From Saccharospirillum sp965652395 (GTDB lineage Bacteria > Pseudomonadota > Gammaproteobacteria > Pseudomonadales > Natronospirillaceae): 64,000 bases of DNA. Shown in pieces: positions 8,308-16,491 of the stretch. The stretch is taken from NCBI GenBank assembly GCA_965652395.1, contig CBFGUW010000017.1, forward strand, positions 1 through 64,000. Direction: 5' to 3'. Positions within the stretch are counted from its first letter, which is position 1. Each line of letters begins with the position of its first letter. The position numbers and the translations under genes were made by a program. A model generated the notes under the pieces. It saw nothing but the letters and a program-made list of their open reading frames with translations, did not search any database and had not been told where the DNA came from.

Positions 8308-9120
8308 ATGACCTTTCTGGCGGTATTGCTGGCTTGGTTGGTGTCGCTCAGCGTCACCGTGGAACGGTGGCCGGGGGCGGACCCGGTTCAGGCTGTCATC
8401 CGTAAAATCGTGTCCCGGTTGGGGGGCGGTAGCTGGGTGCTTTTGGCTATTATTTTCATTCCCGCTTTGGTCTTGGGGGTGATTTTGGCTTGGCTGGACA
8501 CTTGGTTTATGTCGTTTCTTGCCGGTTTTGGCGTGTTGTTGGCAGCTTTTGGGCCTGGCGACCAGGCGGATCAACTTAAGTTGTATCGACAATGCCGGGC
8601 GGATGGGGACGATGAACGTGCCTACCGCGTTGCTGTGGACGCACTGGGGATGCCCGAAGGGCTCTATGAGGGCGGTCCCCACGAGATGGATCAGGCTATC
8701 AAGCACGGTTTGGCCTATCAGATGTTTCTGCGTTTTTTTGTCACCTTCTTCTGGTTCGTTGCCTTTGGTGCTCCGGGCGCTGTTATGGCAGGCATGTTAT
8801 CGATGGTTCAGCCGGTTTTTCGGCTTGAAGCCGGAGGGCCTTTGGCGGTGCAACTGCGCCATGCGATTAACTGGATTCCGATACGTCTGTTGACTTTGTC
8901 TCTAGCGCTGGTGGGGGACTTCTCCCAGAGTTTCGCCATTTGGTTGCGACGGGTACGGGATTTCGAACATACGGATTTAAACCTCCTGGCATCCTCCGTG
9001 CGGGCGGCTTTGCCGGGAGAGCCCGGCGTACAGCAGCCTGAAGACTTGTTGTTGCTGATGCGGCGAGCCCAGGTTCTCTGGTTGGTTGGGTTGGCTTTGG
9101 TGACAATTTTTGCTTGGTAA
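8308..9120 (+). CDS. ampE: AmpE-like regulatory membrane protein
   Basis: A 270-residue inner-membrane protein with about four to five hydrophobic helices, matching AmpE in its N-terminal layout (MTFLAVLLAWLVSLSVTVE) and middle motif FVTFFWFVAFGAPGA. AmpE is usually encoded directly after ampD and takes part in sensing linked to peptidoglycan recycling and beta-lactamase induction, although its mechanism is unclear. GGAGG lies 8 bases before the ATG. The expected ampD gene is not between nadC and ampE: only 137 bp separate the two start codons. Confidence 0.85.
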   Translation: MTFLAVLLAWLVSLSVTVERWPGADPVQAVIRKIVSRLGGGSWVLLAIIFIPALVLGVILAWLDTWFMSFLAGFGVLLAAFGPGDQADQLKLYRQCRADGDDERAYRVAVDALGMPEGLYEGGPHEMDQAIKHGLAYQMFLRFFVTFFWFVAFGAPGAVMAGMLSMVQPVFRLEAGGPLAVQLRHAINWIPIRLLTLSLALVGDFSQSFAIWLRRVRDFEHTDLNLLASSVRAALPGEPGVQQPEDLLLLMRRAQVLWLVGLALVTIFAW

Positions 9121-9289
9121 CGGTGCATGTTATGCCTTTTAGGAGTGTCTGGTGGAGGTCACCGGGAAGAGAGTGAGTCGATTGAGTGAAATAATCGATA
9201 CCATAGCTAAACCAGGGTTGATTCAATCAATAAAAACGCCATTCTATGCGCAACCTATTCTTTCTTTTGAATTGGATGGAAAAGCACCT

Positions 9290-10252
9290 ATGAGTACTCA
9301 ACACCACGAATTGATCATTCTCGGCTCCGGCCCTGCGGGCTATACAGCGGCGGTTTATGCGGCGCGGGCCAATTTGAAACCGGTTTTGATCACCGGTATG
9401 CAGATGGGTGGGCAGCTGACCACCACGACGGAAGTCGAGAATTGGCCGGGCGGTCACGCTGAGCTGCAGGGCCCGGAATTGATGGAGCAGATGAAAGAGC
9501 ATGCCGAGCGGTTTAATACGGAAGTGATTTTTGATCACATCCACACCACCGATCTGAGCAAGCCACCTTACAGTTTGACTGGGGATCAAGGCACTTACAC
9601 CTGCGATGCGCTGATCATCTCCACCGGTGCCAGTGCGCGTTATTTGGGGTTGGAAAGCGAAGAAGCGTTCAAGGGCAAGGGTGTATCGGCCTGTGCCACC
9701 TGTGACGGCTTCTTTTACCGTAATAAAGAAGTGTGTGTGGTGGGCGGTGGCAACACGGCCGTCGAAGAAGCGCTCTATTTGGCCAATATCGCGAGTAAGG
9801 TGCATGTGATTCACCGCCGTGACAGCTTCCGCTCCGAGAAGATCCTGGCTGATCGCCTGTTCGAGAAGGTAGAAGAAGGTAAGGTGGAGCTTCATTGGCA
9901 CCGTACACTGGATGAGGTGCTGGGTGATGCAATGGGCGTTACGGGCGTTCGTATCAAGAGCACCCAGGATGATTCCACCGAGGAATTGACTCTGGACGGC
10001 GTATTCATCGCCATTGGTCATTCCCCCAACACTCAGATCTTCGAGGGGCAAATAGACATGGCAGGCGGTTACATTAAGGTGAAATCAGGCCTTGAGGGCA
10101 ATGCCACCGCGACCAGTGTTCCTGGTGTCTTTGCCGCCGGGGATGTGATGGATCATGTCTATCGTCAGGCAATCACCTCAGCTGGGACCGGCTGTATGGC
10201 GGCTCTGGATGCCGAGAAATATTTGGACGAGTTGAAACGGACTCAGAAGTAA
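9290..10252 (+). CDS. trxB: thioredoxin-disulfide reductase
   Basis: A 320-residue NADPH- and FAD-dependent flavoenzyme that reduces thioredoxin. Visible are the FAD-binding GSGPAGYTAAVYAARA, the redox-active CATC within ACATCDGFFYRNKEV, the NADPH-binding GGGNTAVEEALYLA, and the C-terminal FAD motif GVFAAGDVMDH. The frame is open 46 codons upstream, but the ATG at 9290 gives the family's normal start (MSTQHHELIILGSG) with GGA upstream. It is monocistronic and convergent with minE. Confidence 0.96.
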   Translation: MSTQHHELIILGSGPAGYTAAVYAARANLKPVLITGMQMGGQLTTTTEVENWPGGHAELQGPELMEQMKEHAERFNTEVIFDHIHTTDLSKPPYSLTGDQGTYTCDALIISTGASARYLGLESEEAFKGKGVSACATCDGFFYRNKEVCVVGGGNTAVEEALYLANIASKVHVIHRRDSFRSEKILADRLFEKVEEGKVELHWHRTLDEVLGDAMGVTGVRIKSTQDDSTEELTLDGVFIAIGHSPNTQIFEGQIDMAGGYIKVKSGLEGNATATSVPGVFAAGDVMDHVYRQAITSAGTGCMAALDAEKYLDELKRTQK

Positions 10253-10272
10253 GTGTTGGATAGGGAGGGGGT

Positions 10273-10319
10273 TACCCTCTCCCCCGACCCGTCCCCCTCC
10301 GGCGGGAGAGGGGGGGGGT
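10273..10319. terminator. GC-rich hairpin between trxB and minE
   Basis: ACCCTCTCCC and GGGAGAGGG pair around a C-rich loop between two converging genes. It resembles the common CCCTCTCCC-type intergenic repeats of proteobacteria and could act as a terminator for both genes; there is no T-run. Confidence 0.5.
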
Positions 10320-10326
10320 ATAGGAG

Positions 10327-10575
10327 TCACTTCGGTAAGTTGACGTTGACTTCCAAAATGGAATAGTTGCCTTCCTCATTCAGATCGACCTGGAGTTGAT
10401 CCTGGTCGATCTCGACGTATTTTCGTATCACCGCCATGATGTCGCGCTGCAGCGCCGGTAGGTAGTCCGGTGCATTACGCTGGTTGCGTTCGTGCGCAAC
10501 GATCACTTTCAATCGCTCTCTGGCGACATCGGCGGAACGAGGTCCTTTGTCTTTGAACAGATTGAACAGTGACAT
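10327..10575 (-). CDS. minE: cell division topological specificity factor MinE
   Basis: An 82-residue protein that stimulates MinD ATPase and drives pole-to-pole oscillation. The N-terminal membrane-targeting and MinD-contacting part reads MSLFNLFKDK, followed by RLKVIVAHERNQRNAPDYLP, then the dimerisation domain. GGAGG lies 9 bases before the ATG at 10575; an ATG at 10584, which overlaps the minD stop, is possible but has no separate binding site. It is the last gene of minCDE. Confidence 0.95.
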   Translation of the reverse strand: MSLFNLFKDKGPRSADVARERLKVIVAHERNQRNAPDYLPALQRDIMAVIRKYVEIDQDQLQVDLNEEGNYSILEVNVNLPK

Positions 10576-10580
10576 GGCTT

Positions 10581-11390
10581 TCATCCTCCGAACACTCGCT
10601 TCAGGAAGCCGCGACGCTGAGCTTCCAGGAAACGATGAGGTTTGTCTTCACCCATAAAACGGGCGACAGCGTCCATATAGGCCTGACCGGCATCGCTCTT
10701 CTCATCGAGAACCACCGGCATGCCTTTGTTGGAGGCGTTCAGTACCGATTGGCTTTCGGGGATGACGCCCAGCAGCGGAATGGCGAGAATTTCTTCGATA
10801 TCGCTGATGTTCAGCATATCGCCCCTGGCTACCCGGGTCGGGTCGAAGCGGGTGATCATCAGGTGTTCCTTCACCGGCGGTTGTCCGGTTTCGGCACGAT
10901 GGCTCTTGCTTTGCAGGATGCCCAGTATCCGATCCGAATCCCGTACTGAGGAGACTTCCGGATTTGTGACGACGACGGCTTCATCGGCATAGTACAGCGC
11001 CATTTGAGCGCCTTGTTCGATACCGGCGGGGGAGTCGCAGATGATGTATTCGAACTGTTCGGCCAGTTCATCCAGAATTTTTTTGACGCCTTCTTTGGTC
11101 AAGGCGTCTTTATCCCGGGTTTGGGATGCGGGCAGGATGTAAAGGTTTTCGCTGCGTTTGTCTTTGATCAGAGCCTGGTTGAGGGTGGCTTCGCCCTGGA
11201 TGACATTGACGAAGTCGAATACGACCCGGCGTTCGCAATTCATGATGATGTCGAGGTTGCGCAGGCCGATGTCGAAATCGATAACCACGGTTTTGTGGCC
11301 ACGCAGAGCCAGGCCCATGCTGATGGCGGCGCTGGAGGTGGTTTTACCCACACCCCCCTTGCCGGAAGTGATGACGACGATCTTAGCCAA
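10581..11390 (-). CDS. minD: septum site-determining ATPase MinD
   Basis: A 269-residue deviant Walker-A ATPase: the N-terminal GKGGVGKTTSSAA holds both lysines. Other family motifs are VVIDFDIGLRNLD and ICDSPAGIEQGA. The C-terminal amphipathic membrane-targeting helix is present (GFLKRVFGG end). MinD recruits MinC to the membrane to block FtsZ rings away from midcell. A 119-bp gap separates it from minC; minE follows directly. Confidence 0.97.
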   Translation of the reverse strand: MAKIVVITSGKGGVGKTTSSAAISMGLALRGHKTVVIDFDIGLRNLDIIMNCERRVVFDFVNVIQGEATLNQALIKDKRSENLYILPASQTRDKDALTKEGVKKILDELAEQFEYIICDSPAGIEQGAQMALYYADEAVVVTNPEVSSVRDSDRILGILQSKSHRAETGQPPVKEHLMITRFDPTRVARGDMLNISDIEEILAIPLLGVIPESQSVLNASNKGMPVVLDEKSDAGQAYMDAVARFMGEDKPHRFLEAQRRGFLKRVFGG

Positions 11391-11509
11391 GATGTACCTT
11401 CCTTTCAGTCATTCATTCGTTTAACGGATACCACCGGTCTACCGAAGCGGGATTATCCCCTTTTTACGCTCACTCACCAAGGGCGAGTGTCGCAAAAGCC
11501 AAGGCTGAC

Positions 11510-12187
11510 TCAAAAATGGTCGATCAACAGCTGTTCATCTTTCAAGTGGATGCGGGCGGCGCTGTTGTTGTGGTCCGGCATGTCGTCTCTAACCCGGTAG
11601 GTACCGGCGATCGCCACCAGGTCGGCATCCATCTGTTGGCAGACGATGTCGGCATTTTCCATGCCTTGTACACCGGCCATGGCGCGGCCGCGCAGAGCTC
11701 CGAATATGTGAATACTGCCGTCGGCGATGACTTCGGCGCCGGCGCTGACCTGGTTCATGATCAGCAGGTTGGCGCCCCGGGCATAAATCTGTTGGCCGGA
11801 CCGGACGGGTTGGGTGACGACCTGGGTTTCAAGTGCGGGCGTGTCCTGAGTTGTTTTCGCACGGGCGACGCGGTCGCGACCGTCCATCCAGGCAAGGTTG
11901 AATTCGTCGCACCAAGGAGTCAGAGCTTCTTTGGGACCGGCGAGGGCGAATACGACAACCCTGGATTCCCGGGCTCGGATGAGCAACTGAGCCAGTAAGT
12001 CTCCGGAGAGGTCTTCCAGTATCGGCGTAAGGTCCAGGGCGACGGGGGCTCGGTTAAAGAGCGCCGGGGCCTGGGCGAGCGTCGCATTCAGGCGTTGAGT
12101 GAAGCGGTCGAGATCCTTGTCTTCTATGATCAGGCGCTGAACCGGCAGCATCCGGGCGCGCACTGTCAAGGGTTGGGGGTCCGTCAT
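11510..12187 (-). CDS. minC: septum site-determining protein MinC
   Basis: A 225-residue FtsZ-ring inhibitor. The N-terminal domain is divergent. The C-terminal beta-helix domain contains the conserved pattern VRSGQQIYARGANLLIMNQV, then GAEVIADGSIHIFGALRGRAMAGV, typical of MinC. Its start codon overlaps by 4 bp the stop of an upstream ScfR-type regulator, an unusual coupling for a min gene. Confidence 0.95.
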   Translation of the reverse strand: MTDPQPLTVRARMLPVQRLIIEDKDLDRFTQRLNATLAQAPALFNRAPVALDLTPILEDLSGDLLAQLLIRARESRVVVFALAGPKEALTPWCDEFNLAWMDGRDRVARAKTTQDTPALETQVVTQPVRSGQQIYARGANLLIMNQVSAGAEVIADGSIHIFGALRGRAMAGVQGMENADIVCQQMDADLVAIAGTYRVRDDMPDHNNSAARIHLKDEQLLIDHF

Positions 12188-13692
12188 TGATGGCTATCCC
12201 AGTTGTGATTGTCTAAGTAGCGTTGTAGGGCTTTTTCGCGATTGTGCTGTCTTTGCCGGGCCTGATGCAATGTTGGCTCCGCGACCCGGCTCTGGCAGTC
12301 GGTCAAGGGGCAGCGTTCGCAGGTCTCGTGAACGTCCATCTGCGGCACCGCCGGGTCGTTCCAGAAGGCGGCCGTTTGCTTGAAATGATCGTCCACCAGG
12401 AAGCCAAGCGTCATACCGGTATTGCTGTTTTGACCCAGAGACAGAGGGCGGACAACGGCAATATTGAAGAATGTCTGGTCCTGTGAAATGAAACGACTGC
12501 GCTGAGCGGCAATGGCCACCAGGGGCGTTTCTCCGGCGGTTTGGCGCTTGCCGACCTCTTTCAATAAACTGATGGAGACCCAACGGCGGCAATGGTGCTC
12601 GCTCGGTCCAATCCCGCGCGGAATAAACACGGTGGTGGTGTTCAGCTCCTTGGCGATTTCGTATTTGTCGACGCCCACTTCGTTGTGGAGCCTCATGTAG
12701 TGCATCTTGTGCAGTCCAAAATGGTGTGGCATCAATTGGGACATGCGGTAGACAAACATTTCCGGTGTGGCGTCGTACTGATCCATCATATCCGCCAGCC
12801 GGTCCCCTTCGAAGGTGGCGTGTGAGAGCCACCCCTTGAGGTCTTGTATCAGGCTAGGTTCGGGAATCAGCAGGGCGCCCGCGAAATAGGAGGCTTTGAA
12901 GTTGTTGTAGACCTGCTCGAATGACTCGACCTTGATCCAGGAAGAAGTCAAAGCCCGCTCCGCCAGCGCGAGGTACCGATACCCGATTTCCTTGGCCAGC
13001 ACGAACTTCTTCTGTTGCGGCATAAGCCTGGAGTTGACAGCCAGCTTGCGTGGGGACACGCATATGGAACGCAAGGGCTGAAGGTCTTCCATCTGATCGA
13101 AATCGTCGTAGGTGACCTTGCAACGGTACTGCTCGCTGAGTAGGGTTTCCAGCCATTCGAGGCTGACACTGCTGTCGGTGGCGAGATGAAACTCATCGCG
13201 AAACGCCTGGGCCCGATCTTCCAGTTGTTCGAAATAGTTCAAGTGCATTTTTTGATAGGAACGCAGGGAAGCCAGCAGGAAATGCTCGACCTGCATGTCA
13301 TAACCCCGGCTGATTTCCAGCAAGGTTCGAACGAAAGCGCCGGCTTTGCTGGGCGAGTCGGTCACCAGATCGAACAAGTCCGGCAGACCGATACCGAACT
13401 GTTGGAGCGGGAACTCCTTGAACAAAGGCGAGTTGAGCAAAGCGGTGATGGGGTTGAGCTCGTCATCCAGTTGCAGTGAAACGAGGTCGTCGAAAGATTT
13501 GTCCAGCCCATGGGCCAATTGGATGATCTTTTCCGGCTTCGGGTATTTCTTGCCTTTCTCGATTTCACTCAGATAGGAGATCGACAACTGCGTGCGTTCA
13601 GCCAGCTGTTTGAGCGACAATCCCGCTTGGTGCCGGTACTGTTTTACCTTGATGCCGAGAATGAATCTCAGGCTCTCGCTATTGATTTCCAT
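12184..13692 (-). CDS. HTH / IrrE-like / ScfR domain transcriptional regulator
   Basis: A 502-residue protein: an XRE-type helix-turn-helix (residues ~10-65, AERTQLSISYLSEIEKGKKY), a long helical middle region, an IrrE/DUF955-like segment, and a C-terminal ScfR (short-chain fatty acyl regulator) domain ending with a cysteine cluster (CERCPLTDC). The metalloprotease HExxH expected in active IrrE domains is replaced by KEIGY (FVLAKEIGYRYLALAE), so peptidase activity is unlikely. Relatives include RamB and PrpC-type regulators of acetate and propionate metabolism. The ATG at 13692 fits the family N-terminus better than a codon 6 residues upstream. It is translationally coupled to minC. Confidence 0.8.
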   Translation of the reverse strand: MEINSESLRFILGIKVKQYRHQAGLSLKQLAERTQLSISYLSEIEKGKKYPKPEKIIQLAHGLDKSFDDLVSLQLDDELNPITALLNSPLFKEFPLQQFGIGLPDLFDLVTDSPSKAGAFVRTLLEISRGYDMQVEHFLLASLRSYQKMHLNYFEQLEDRAQAFRDEFHLATDSSVSLEWLETLLSEQYRCKVTYDDFDQMEDLQPLRSICVSPRKLAVNSRLMPQQKKFVLAKEIGYRYLALAERALTSSWIKVESFEQVYNNFKASYFAGALLIPEPSLIQDLKGWLSHATFEGDRLADMMDQYDATPEMFVYRMSQLMPHHFGLHKMHYMRLHNEVGVDKYEIAKELNTTTVFIPRGIGPSEHHCRRWVSISLLKEVGKRQTAGETPLVAIAAQRSRFISQDQTFFNIAVVRPLSLGQNSNTGMTLGFLVDDHFKQTAAFWNDPAVPQMDVHETCERCPLTDCQSRVAEPTLHQARQRQHNREKALQRYLDNHNWDSHQ

Positions 13693-13702
13693 ACACCATC
13701 CG

Positions 13703-13717
13703 TTCGCCACTAGCGAA
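13703..13717. promoter_or_regulatory. inverted repeat upstream of the ScfR-type regulator
   Basis: TTCGC and GCGAA flank a 5-bp spacer 11 bp upstream of the regulator's start codon. The same half-sites recur at 13816-13820 (GCGAA) and 13840-13844 (TTCGC), giving a cluster suited to autoregulation. The remainder of the 387-bp gap to 14080 holds a promoter candidate for the plus-strand gene: TTGACA at 13967-13972 with TATTTT 19 bp later. Binding by this regulator is inferred. Confidence 0.35.
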
Positions 13718-14079
13718 ATAGTTCACGCATTCTAGTGATGCAGTCGACACAAGACAATCGACCGACCGGAGGAGGGGCGGGTGTCTCGTGACTTGTAGAA
13801 GAGGAAAAGAATATAGCGAAATTACGCTCAAACTGAAAATTCGCTGATGGGCTCAGTGTCAGCTGAGGGTGATGAGTTGATAAACGGGGGAGGCGGACTT
13901 AAAAAAAGTTTATGCAAACTTATCGATTTCCAGTCTGTTCTTGTTTGCGCCCCTTTGTTACACTTTTTGACATTAGCGCTGGCTCAAGGTCTATTTTATT
14001 GAGGCTTGGTTGGCCGTTTTCTACCATCGATCGGACAAGGCTGTGCATTCCGATTCTTTCATTCCTCAAGGACAGGTGA

Positions 14080-14442
14080 ATGGATAAGCTCAATCGTTCC
14101 CGCCATATTCATTATCTTCTCCAGTTTATTCCCAGTGCATTGCAGCCTCAGGTGGGCGTTTATTTTGGGGAGCACGTCGTGCGTGTCAGTGGTCAGCTCT
14201 GTGTGGTCGTTACCCTGGATGGGGAAGTGGGCATCCGCGCGACTGACGCCGGACTGGAGGCGGAGTTGCTCGAGGCGTGTGGCAAACGGCATTGGGTTGC
14301 CCATGGCCGTTTATACGAAAAATGGTACTTGTTGCCGGAAAGTCTCGTGCAAAACCAACCCCCGGTGTCGGACTGGATACGTCGCGCGGCTGAAGGCGCG
14401 GAAGCGATTGCCTCTCAGGAACGGGCGCGCTTCAACGCCTGA
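14080..14442 (+). CDS. hypothetical protein, TfoX N-terminal-like
   Basis: A 120-residue soluble protein without signal or membrane segments. The pattern VGVYFGEHVVRVSGQLCVVV ... EKWYLLPESLV ... WIRRAAEGA resembles the N-terminal domain of TfoX/Sxy competence proteins in layout (GGYG-like turn, strand, xxYxVPE, final helix). I do not claim a competence role. AAGGA precedes the ATG by about 8 bases, and a TTGACA-type -35 lies at 13967. Confidence 0.55.
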   Translation: MDKLNRSRHIHYLLQFIPSALQPQVGVYFGEHVVRVSGQLCVVVTLDGEVGIRATDAGLEAELLEACGKRHWVAHGRLYEKWYLLPESLVQNQPPVSDWIRRAAEGAEAIASQERARFNA

Positions 14443-14461
14443 GGCCTGGCCGTGGTGGTCG

Positions 14462-14578
14462 CTACTGGGTGAGAACCCAAACCAAGCCAGCCGCCAAGGG
14501 AATCAAAGTGATCACAAACAATACCACGATGATCGGCAGCAGCCGTTCGAAGGAGTGGTCAAGTATCGAGTCGTTCAT
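14462..14578 (-). CDS. small single-helix membrane protein (38 aa)
   Basis: A very short gene with strong signals: GGAGGT 6 bases before the ATG and a clean stop. The protein starts MNDSILDHSFERLLP and then forms one hydrophobic helix (about residues 15-37) ending in Gln. It would be an inner-membrane miniprotein. An FNR/Anr box lies 57-70 bp upstream of its start, so anaerobic control is plausible. No family recognised. Confidence 0.6.
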   Translation of the reverse strand: MNDSILDHSFERLLPIIVVLFVITLIPLAAGLVWVLTQ

Positions 14579-14634
14579 GGCGTTACCTCCAAAGTGATAG
14601 AGCCCTAGTGTGCTCTCCGAGGAGGGTTGGCCTA

Positions 14635-14648
14635 TTGATCCGCATCAA
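14635..14648. promoter_or_regulatory. FNR/Anr box
   Basis: TTGATCCGCATCAA is a perfect match to the FNR/Anr consensus TTGAT-N4-ATCAA. It lies between the divergent small genes starting at 14578 (minus) and 14735 (plus). Distance to the minus-strand start leaves room for a class II promoter with a leader of about 20 nt; the plus-strand gene could also be controlled. Confidence 0.75.
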
Positions 14649-14734
14649 TCCTTGTATGACATTTCTTAACACTGAGGGTGGGGCTATGGTCTAGGCTTGT
14701 TAACATAACCCCTCACATTAGCGGGAGTGTCATT

Positions 14735-14971
14735 GTGGCTTTTTGGTGTTCCCTGTGGTTATTGCGGTGGTGGCAGTTTTGGCGTATGCCTGAAACCGCT
14801 TCTTCAAAGCGTGTTGAAACGGCCAAGCATCAGGTGAAGGTGGAATGGGTGCGTCGGCTGTGGTTGGGCGGAGCGGTCGTTGTCTGGCTGGTGCCTTCTC
14901 CGCCCTTTGCCGTTGTGGCGGTACTCTTTCTGACGTTTTTGTCTTTTGTGCTGCTCGACGAAACCGCTTAG
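14735..14971 (+). CDS. small membrane protein (78 aa)
   Basis: A 78-residue protein with a tryptophan-rich N-terminal hydrophobic segment (WCSLWLLRWWQFW), a basic middle part, and a C-terminal hairpin of two hydrophobic stretches (GGAVVVWLVP and FAVVAVLFLTFLSFVLL). The GTG at 14735 is chosen because GGGAG lies about 9 bases upstream. No family recognised. It is downstream of the FNR box and convergent with the DedA-PAP2 gene. Confidence 0.5.
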   Translation: MAFWCSLWLLRWWQFWRMPETASSKRVETAKHQVKVEWVRRLWLGGAVVVWLVPSPPFAVVAVLFLTFLSFVLLDETA

Positions 14972-14987
14972 TCGTCTGTTAAAAACA

Positions 14988-16358
14988 TCAGTGTGCGTCG
15001 GTGATCATTTTCAGCGTGTAGGCCAAGTGAGCATGCTCCCAATTGACTCTTATATAGGCTGCGAAGACCAAACTGACCAACACCCAAAAAGCCAATGAGT
15101 GTCTCGGGTTAAAGCGTTTTGCGGTCAGGCTGGTATAGCTGAGACGGGCCAGAGCCGAGAACAACAGGGCCAACAATACACCGGCTGTCACGTCCGAGAG
15201 CCAATGCACTCCCAGCCATACCCGGCTGAAAGCCATCAGCACCATGAGCACCCCCGCAGGCAGGTATACCTGCCAACGAACCAATGCCGGGCGGGATTCA
15301 TTGATGAAGGCGGCCAATAATCCCACGAACAGGGCAAAACCTGCCGCGTGACCAGAGGGAAACGCATCCCCAAGAGGCTGAGTGGTCACCCAGTCCGGAC
15401 GGACGACACCAAACAAGGCCTTGAGCTCAAACAGCCCCCACAGGGCGAGGGCAATGGTGCCGAGTAGGTGTAGGGTGAGCCAGTAGTATCCTTTGAGGCA
15501 AAACCAGAGGGTGATCATCAGTCCGGTCAGAGTGAGGATGGTGGGATCGCCCAGCATGGTAAAGCCAATGAAGAAATCGTCTGCCAGGGTCGCCCGCCAA
15601 GCAGGCACTTGATCCGAGAGTAACACATCCCAAGCCAACGGCCGGGCCATGGTCAGCCAAACCAGGCATGCCCCGCAGACCAATGCCAGAGTCAGCGCGG
15701 AAAATGGAAAGCGGGGTGGTATTTGGGCCAGAAAAGGCAACCAACGGGCTGTTCTCGGATGTTCCGGATGAATGTGATGGTTGATGGTCAATACCACCAA
15801 CAGCAGACAGCTTGCAGTGACGGCAGCCACCAGCAACAGGCGTTCGGCCTGGGGTTGTGCTTCCATCAGGTGAGCCATTTCACCGGTAAAATAGCCGGGT
15901 AGCATATAGGCGGGCGCCCAGGCGGTAACCGACACCAGGTTGAGCCCGATAAACAGCTTGCGTGGCATGTTGAGTGTGCCTGCCACCAGGGGCACTACCG
16001 GGCGGATCGGGCCTACAAAACGGCCAATGATCACACTCAACCAGCCCCAGCGACGAAAGAACCATTCCCCTTGTTCCAGCCAGCGTTGGTGATAGCGAAA
16101 CCATGGGAGGTGGTCGACCCGGTGCTGCAGCCATCGGCCGATGAAAAAACTGGTCAGATCCCCGGCACAGGCGCCGAGGGCGGCGGCGGTCAGCACCCAA
16201 GGCAGGCCGATGGAGAGCTGGCTGGCCAAAGCCGCCAGGCTGAACAGCAGGACGACACCCGGCACCACAATACCAATCAGTGCGAAGGATTCGATAAACG
16301 CCACCAAACTAATGGCCGCGAGGGTTGCCAATGGATGACTTTCCAGCCAGGGAGGCAT
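14988..16358 (-). CDS. DedA family / PAP2 phosphatase fusion membrane protein
   Basis: A 456-residue polytopic membrane protein. Residues ~1-200 form a DedA (SNARE-associated Golgi) domain, with GACAGDLTSFFIGRWL and GRFVGPIRPVVPLVAGTLNM typical of lipid flippases. The C-terminal half is a type 2 phosphatidic acid phosphatase with all three catalytic motifs: KALFGVVRP, PSGHAAG and SRVWLGVHWLSD. Such fusions are thought to dephosphorylate and recycle polyprenyl or phosphatidyl lipids at the membrane. Confidence 0.92.
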   Translation of the reverse strand: MPPWLESHPLATLAAISLVAFIESFALIGIVVPGVVLLFSLAALASQLSIGLPWVLTAAALGACAGDLTSFFIGRWLQHRVDHLPWFRYHQRWLEQGEWFFRRWGWLSVIIGRFVGPIRPVVPLVAGTLNMPRKLFIGLNLVSVTAWAPAYMLPGYFTGEMAHLMEAQPQAERLLLVAAVTASCLLLVVLTINHHIHPEHPRTARWLPFLAQIPPRFPFSALTLALVCGACLVWLTMARPLAWDVLLSDQVPAWRATLADDFFIGFTMLGDPTILTLTGLMITLWFCLKGYYWLTLHLLGTIALALWGLFELKALFGVVRPDWVTTQPLGDAFPSGHAAGFALFVGLLAAFINESRPALVRWQVYLPAGVLMVLMAFSRVWLGVHWLSDVTAGVLLALLFSALARLSYTSLTAKRFNPRHSLAFWVLVSLVFAAYIRVNWEHAHLAYTLKMITDAH

Positions 16359-16491
16359 GCCGATTCCTTAAGTCCGATTCAGAAAAGGGGCGATATTACA
16401 GGGGAATATGGCCGCTCTTCCATGGTTTCAAACGCCCCAAGTCGCTATAATCGCGGATTACATAGAGTTCAGACCAAAGAGAACTTCCCGG

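Noticed and set aside
12184..13692. Active IrrE-type metalloprotease
   Set aside because: The HExxH zinc motif is replaced by KEIGY, so catalysis is unlikely.
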